DNA of 64,000 bases from Amaurobius ferox. Lineage: Eukaryota > Arthropoda > Arachnida > Araneae > Amaurobiidae. Where the stretch lies: positions 31,149,280-31,213,279 of the forward strand of contig OX578140.1 in the NCBI GenBank assembly GCA_951213105.1. The letters are read 5' to 3'. The translations under genes were made by a program, and so were the position numbers. Positions 59,314 to 64,000 of the stretch are shown piece by piece (the first letter of the stretch is position 1; the number at the start of each line of letters is the position of its first letter). The notes beneath the pieces were generated by a model. The model was not told where the DNA came from. It saw nothing but the letters and a program-made list of their open reading frames with translations, and ran no database searches.

Positions 59314-59700
59314 TATATATAGTTTATAGATATAATCTATCTATTTCTTCAGAAACATACATATTTTGTGTTTGCTTTGACAAAATACTTGGACCCGATG
59401 AAGAGTTTTGGCGAAGTGAACAAATCCATTTTTTAGGCCTAGCCCTTGTCCACGTGTATAGCATTAATTCTTGGATTTTATATGTTTTTGTATTATCGTT
59501 TTCATTCCATTGATATTTGTTGATTATCCTTAACTTGATGACCCGATATTTGTATTTTTTCCCATTTGATTGAAGATTTGCTGTTAAATACTTTTATTTT
59601 GTAGGTTTGTTATAAAGTTAGGTTTTTTCGAGTTGTAGCTTATCACTTTTCTATAATTGGACTTTCAAACTCTTATTTTTATTATATATATATATAATAA
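59314..59700 (+). repeat. dispersed repeat tail with hammerhead-like phrase
   Basis: Continues from the right foldback arm. Its last ~70 bp recur inverted at about 43262-43340. It contains CCCGATGAAGAGTTTTGGCGAAG at 59395-59417, reminiscent of the CTGATGA...CGAAA phrases of Penelope-like elements. Assignment uncertain. Confidence 0.4.
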
Positions 59701-61193
59701 TTTTAGGTTTTTGATATATATGTAATTATTATAGGTTTAATATATGTAATTAAACCTATAATAATTACATATAATATATATGTAATTATTATAGATTTTT
59801 GAAATTAAGAATGGCCCAATGATTTGACACACCCACTCAGTGACCGACAAGATCCATTTCTGGTATCTAGGGACCCACCAATATATTTTCAGGGAAAACT
59901 TAAATTGCCATTAAATCACTATCCCCATACTTCTCTTAGTATCGGTTAAAGTAAAATGTTTAATCTACTACTGAAAGTATATCTATCAAGAAAAATGGTA
60001 CAAGTGGTACACACAAAAACAAATAAACTCCAAAACAAATGTGCTTGCATGAAATAAACTATCAGTTAAGTAAGCTACATGCCGGGGGTACTAAAATTCA
60101 CATAGCAAAATTTTCTTGCGGTCATTGCCTGTGTCAGCCATGTCATGCTGAAAAGAGCGAAACCGGTTCATGGATGCAGAAATATGCAATAGAAACACAA
60201 TGCTAGCTTAAGTATTGTGCTTCTATACTAGCACAATACTAGCATAATACTTCTAAAAGGGGGGAACCCCTTTTTAGACGGGTAAATATGGGGGTGCATA
60301 AAGTAACGTAACCTGCCATTCGCTCGCACTGTAGCAGTTGCATGCCGACACACGACAGATCATACCACCTTTTCCCATCAATATTAATTGCGGAATATAC
60401 ATGCAATCCCCAAATAAAATGTAATTGAATGGTACAAGGGAAAAAAGATCAGTGTCCACCAAAAGTGATAAAACCGTTATTACTACCAATGAGTAATTAT
60501 TATATCATCATGTTGAATATTACCGAGCATAAATGATTAGCGTCCAGAAAATACCGTTTACATTTGAGCTTTGTAAGAAAGAACTAACAGGGTTTCAATT
60601 GAACCACCAGCTAACGATCACACTTTATAGGTAAGGCTCTTGTATATATAGGGGTTTTATTTGCAGGCAGTACAACATCGCTTGAGCACGCTGTCATATA
60701 TATGGTCCTACACTGTCACATTTTCAAGACAAATTTTGTGGTTCAGAAATTATTTTTGCTGCGAGTTTTTGAACTTTTAATTTGATCTACTAAATTTTTT
60801 ACTTTATGTGACCATGAACTCCCCCCCCCCCTCCCGTACCTTCAATTAATTTATGACTCCATCATCAAAATGCTATACAACTTAAGGTATGCGTCAGTTG
60901 CACGTATAATAGAATTTTCTGTATTTTTACTCAATTTTAAACTAATTTCCAAAAAGCGGTAGAGATTATCAAAGCAATTAAACTTTTTTTTGATTACAAA
61001 TTTGTCGATGCTACGCGTAGCAAAGAGGTTTTCCTGATGCATATTATTCGCAACAATATAATTTGTCAGAATATAAATTATCTCAAATTGGCATATTTAA
61101 GTCAGATTCAATGTTTAGAACTACAAATTCGCTGCGATCGTGAATAAGGATTTTAATGCTATTTTTAGTTTAGAATGATTGAACCACATTATA
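59701..61193. other. no gene recognised
   Basis: AT-rich with small perfect or near-perfect palindromes (for example AGTATTGTGCT...AGCACAATACT near 60210-60240, and AAAAGGGG...CCCCTTTT at 60255-60274). No coding region. Confidence 0.4.
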
Positions 61194-61559
61194 TACAGGG
61201 TGCCCACTTATATCCGTTACACCTCCTTTAACTTCTAAACGGTGACAGCTTAGGCCATAAAGTTGGTGTCTAGGTATAGTAAAAAGGCTATGCGCTACTC
61301 GATGAGACACTTACAACGCTATCTATCGGCAAATTTTGGAATTAGCGACCCTATCTCGTAAACGATGAAAAATACGTGAAATAAGTCAGTCAATTAGAAA
61401 GTTGTAGAGCACTCTCGATTTAGTACGAAAAGATACCTTCCGCACATTAATACTCAAAACAGAATGCAAAAAATGAACATTTGTTTGGTCACGATTTCGA
61501 AAATTGTCATGTCATAAAGAATGGAAGAAAGAAACTGAGACTCTTACCTGTCTTCAATA

Positions 61560-62624
61560 TCATTTATTTACAATAGTATATTGCTCAAAATGCTCTCCGT
61601 TAGCCACTATACACATTTGCACTCCGGACTGGATTTCTCGCTGTACATTGTGCAACATGGCAGGTGTTACGGACGCACAAGCATTAGTAATGCGTCGTCG
61701 AAGATTCTGCAATGTTGGTGGAGGGGTCGAATTTACCGGCCCTTTTATGTATCCCCATAAGAAGAAGTCCAATGGGGTCAAGTCAGGTGAGCGCGGGGGC
61801 CACTCGACGGAACCACCATTCCCGATGACTTGATTCTGGAATGTCTTTATTAGGTACTGCTGAACGTTTGAAATTTTATGCGGAGGTGCGTCGTCATGTT
61901 GGAACCATACATTTAGGAGTTGGTGCAACGGTAGATTCTCAACAAAGTCGGTTATTACATCCTGCAGAAGCTGCAAGTACCGTTGTCCCGTTAACGTGGC
62001 CTTGTAAAATACTGGTCTAATGAGTCTGTCATTAAAAATTCCGCACCAAACATTAATCGACCAGCGTTGTTGATGTCGAACTTCGACGGCATCCGACCAG
62101 GTATGAACGTTCTGTCTATTAAACATTCCGTTCCTCGAAAAACATGCCTCATCCGTCCATATTATGTCTGCCAGGAATGTTGGGTGGACCTCTAAGCTAT
62201 TCATCACAAAGTTGCACCACGTGTAACGCCTCTCAGCATCTCTTGGCAGCAATCCCTGCACAGGTGTGGATCGATATGGATGAGCACCTGATTCATTCAG
62301 GATTTTCCAGACGCGGCTTTTTGAGAGGCCACAATTTTCACTGATCATTCTTGTGCTGCTCTGAGGATGGGCGTGAGCGTATGCTAGCACATCTTCAGGT
62401 TGCACTTTGCGTCCTACATTACGAGGTGTACGAATTCGAGGTCGGCTGGTCACGCAGCCCGTCTCCCTTAAACGTTTTACAACTTTTAAGATGGTCTGCC
62501 GTGTAGGATGCGGGCCTTGACGGAAACGTTCACGATACAACCTTGCAGCTGATTTTGCCTTACGTCCACATTCACCGTAAATTAGCAACATCTCGCAATA
62601 CTCGTTACTGCCAAATTTTGCCAT
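61560..62624 (-). CDS. mariner-type transposase (354 aa), intact
   Basis: Start chosen at ATG 62624-62622 (MAKFGSNEYCEMLL), because the frame upstream lacks conserved sequence. Stop TGA 61562-61560 overlaps AATAAA. The N-terminal helix-turn-helix (residues 5-60, GECGRKAKSAARLYRERF...) resembles DUF4817, and a second HTH follows (about 73-112, SSTRMISENCGLSKSRVWKIL). The DDE_3 catalytic core has D158 (WTDEA), D244 (FQHD) and D281 (RSPDLTPLDFFLWG); about 36 residues separate the last two. It would bind the TIRs and cut and paste at TA. All catalytic aspartates are present and there is no stop or frameshift, so activity is possible. Confidence 0.9.
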   Translation of the reverse strand: MAKFGSNEYCEMLLIYGECGRKAKSAARLYRERFRQGPHPTRQTILKVVKRLRETGCVTSRPRIRTPRNVGRKVQPEDVLAYAHAHPQSSTRMISENCGLSKSRVWKILNESGAHPYRSTPVQGLLPRDAERRYTWCNFVMNSLEVHPTFLADIIWTDEACFSRNGMFNRQNVHTWSDAVEVRHQQRWSINVWCGIFNDRLIRPVFYKATLTGQRYLQLLQDVITDFVENLPLHQLLNVWFQHDDAPPHKISNVQQYLIKTFQNQVIGNGGSVEWPPRSPDLTPLDFFLWGYIKGPVNSTPPPTLQNLRRRITNACASVTPAMLHNVQREIQSGVQMCIVANGEHFEQYTIVNK

Positions 62625-63219
62625 AGCTCTCCGCTTTAACGTACAACTCAGCAGAAACATCCTTTTTGTAGTAGTAGTCTCTGGTGAACAGGTATGACGT
62701 TCCATCCTCATTTGCATAATACATGAGATCCATGTGATTTTTATACCAGACATGGTTGAGTTGAGCTGTGTGTTTGGAGAGACGACTTTGCAAGATCAGC
62801 AGAAAGTTTTCATGGTTTGTAGAGACATTCAGTAAAACACGCAACCGGTGGGGGCAGAACCATGGTCCTCATGAATGCGAATCACGTGCGTTTCCCCTGC
62901 GCCAAAACACAGACTCGTATGTAGTCCGTAAGGTGGTCTTTTCTCGCTTCGCTTCACAATCAAACAAATGTTAATTTTTTTGCATTCTGTTTTGAGTATT
63001 AATGTGCGCAAGGTATCTTTTCGTACTAAATCGCGAGTGCTCTACAACTTCCTAATTGCTTTTTTTCACGTATCTTTCACCGTTTACGAGATAAGACTGC
63101 TAATTCTAAAATTTGCCGATAGATGGCATTGTAAGTTTTCTCATCGAGTAGCGCACAGCCTTTTTACTATACTTAGACTTTATGGCCTAAGCTGTCACCG
63201 TGTAGAAATTAAGGGGGGT

Positions 63220-63291
63220 TGAAGACCCAGACCGTCCGACTCGTCCAGAGGACTAAGAGCAACTATTTGCACGGCCGGAAATTAAGGGGCC
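63220..63291 (+). mobile_element. micro-insertion inside the mariner right TIR (copy 2), 72 bp
   Basis: Begins TGAAGACCCAGACCGTCCG and matches 50766-50817 over about 53 bp, then continues GGCCGGAAATTAAGGGGCC. Flanked by AAATTAAGGGGGGT at 63206-63219 and 63292-63305, again exactly 14 bp. The left TIR of the same transposon lacks it, so it is a genuine insertion. Confidence 0.65.
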
Positions 63292-63330
63292 AAATTAAGG
63301 GGGGTGTAAGAGATATAAGCGGGCACCCTG

Positions 63331-63895
63331 TATATAAACAGAGCTCAGGATGGTCAAATTCCAATGTGTATCGAGGTTCAGAATTTTGTATTAGTTAAAT
63401 ATACAGATTATTTCGTTTAATCGAAATGAAATAATTTCAGTTAACCGGGAATTAAAAACCGCTAACATTCCGATAACTGGTTCAAACATTTGAACTCCGA
63501 CAGTGGTGTCTGTTTAACCTTTTCCTCGCTTATTTTCATACAGTAAATTTCGTAGTTAAAATGATCTTATCTTTTTCGTAAAAATACCTGAAGATAGTGA
63601 AACTTGTACATGTAATCTGCGACCACTTGTGTTAAATATTCTATCTACGCAAATTGTTCTCAAACGACCTTCGGTTAACGCAACGTGACCACTCGTTCAA
63701 TTGAGATCAGCCATTGAAAGAATAGAGAAGTGTGACATCGAGATTCGTGGTATGTATACCACAAAATGTTTAATGAAACAATTTTTTTGGAATTCGTTTA
63801 GTAATAAATATCTGGTGTCAAGTATGTCCTCTTGAATTTCTTGTACATTCATACATTCATTCTGCTTTCATCATAACCAGAAAAAAAAAAAATCA
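63331..63895. other. no gene recognised
   Basis: AT-rich spacer between the mariner and the terminal family 3 repeat. Confidence 0.4.
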
Positions 63896-64000
63896 TTTTT
63901 TAACACTTTACAACAAAGTTGAAAAGTGTTCATGACTTTGTTCATTCTGTCTGTCCGTTAGTACGATAACTGCCGTAAAAATGACTTTATCTACCTGGAA
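63896..64000 (-). repeat. palindrome-ended dispersed repeat, family 3 (runs off the window)
   Basis: The terminal near-perfect hairpin AACACTTTACAAC/AAA/GTTGAAAAGTGTT (63901-63930) is followed by TTCTGTCTGTCCGTTAG and CGATAACTGCCG. It is the inverse of 16290-16400 with few differences. Confidence 0.7.

Larger units (their letters stand above)
61196..63330 (-). mobile_element. full-length Tc1/mariner-like transposon with long TIRs (2135 bp)
   Basis: Ends CAGGGTGCCC...GGGCACCCTG flanked by TA (61194-61195, 63331-63332). Inverted arms of roughly 300 bp (about 61196-61495 and 62960-63330, the latter enlarged by a micro-insertion) are far longer than the ~30 bp of classic mariners. The transposase gene lies between them on the minus strand without interruption. 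Confidence 0.88.

Noticed and set aside
61504..62344. Plus-strand frames over the mariner transposase
   Set aside because: Antisense shadows of the transposase gene.

Overview
This is a eukaryotic, strongly AT-rich nuclear window dominated by transposable elements. It carries multi-exon genes with GT-AG introns and AATAAA poly(A) signals. The repeat flavour (Ty3/gypsy, mariner with a DUF4817-like N-terminus, hAT, jockey/CR1-like LINE relics, many palindrome-headed short repeats) suggests an arthropod, perhaps a spider. That taxonomic guess is an inference from general familiarity, not a search result. Region 1 (1-20.65 kb, + strand): six exons of IFT27 (Rab-like small GTPase of intraflagellar transport complex B), missing only the first ~11 codons, which lie upstream of the window. 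Its intron 3 holds a complete, apparently very young Ty3/gypsy retrotransposon (5531-13761). The two LTRs differ visibly by one base, the TSD is CTTGG, and Gag and Pol are joined by a textbook -1 frameshift site (U UUA AAC followed after 6 nt by a perfect 10-bp stem). The element ends only 44 nt upstream of exon 4. Intron 4 holds a 523-bp TRIM-like element (156-bp TG...CA terminal repeats, ACGT TSD) whose terminal repeats contain a tRNA-like Pol III promoter region, and a tRNA-derived SINE with an 11-bp TSD and a tandem empty-site paralogue. Region 2 (20.65-25.3 kb): decayed LINE reverse transcriptase, a PIF1-type helicase fragment of probable Helitron origin, and a 777-bp TTAA-flanked foldback element. 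Region 3 (25.7-35 kb, with more copies at 38.9, 45.8, 47.5, 56.2 and 57.9 kb): a large collection of palindrome-headed, subterminally inverted, microsatellite-bearing repeats in two families, in tandem and nested arrangements, resembling the architecture of non-autonomous Helentrons (DINE-1-like); a hAT transposase pseudogene lies between two of them. Region 4 (35.8-50.9 kb): a plausible four-exon + strand gene (promoter and 5' UTR exons at about 36.0 and 41.0 kb, coding exons at 45.15 and 48.92 kb) for a 150-residue single-pass membrane protein with a cytoplasmic PPAY motif. Region 5 (51.2-56 kb): a second TTAA foldback, the terminal exon of a minus-strand gene for a 114-residue two-TM protein, and a 139-bp perfect-TIR hairpin element. 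Region 6 (58.2-59.7 kb): a ~1.1-kb foldback. Region 7 (61.2-63.3 kb): a full-length Tc1/mariner-like transposon with ~300-bp TIRs, TA target duplication and an uninterrupted 354-aa transposase. The most unusual observation is a ~52-bp sequence present at 50766 (alone) and 63220 (inside the mariner TIR). Each copy is flanked by a perfect 14-bp direct repeat of its own target, as if a very small RNA-sized element had been mobilised twice.
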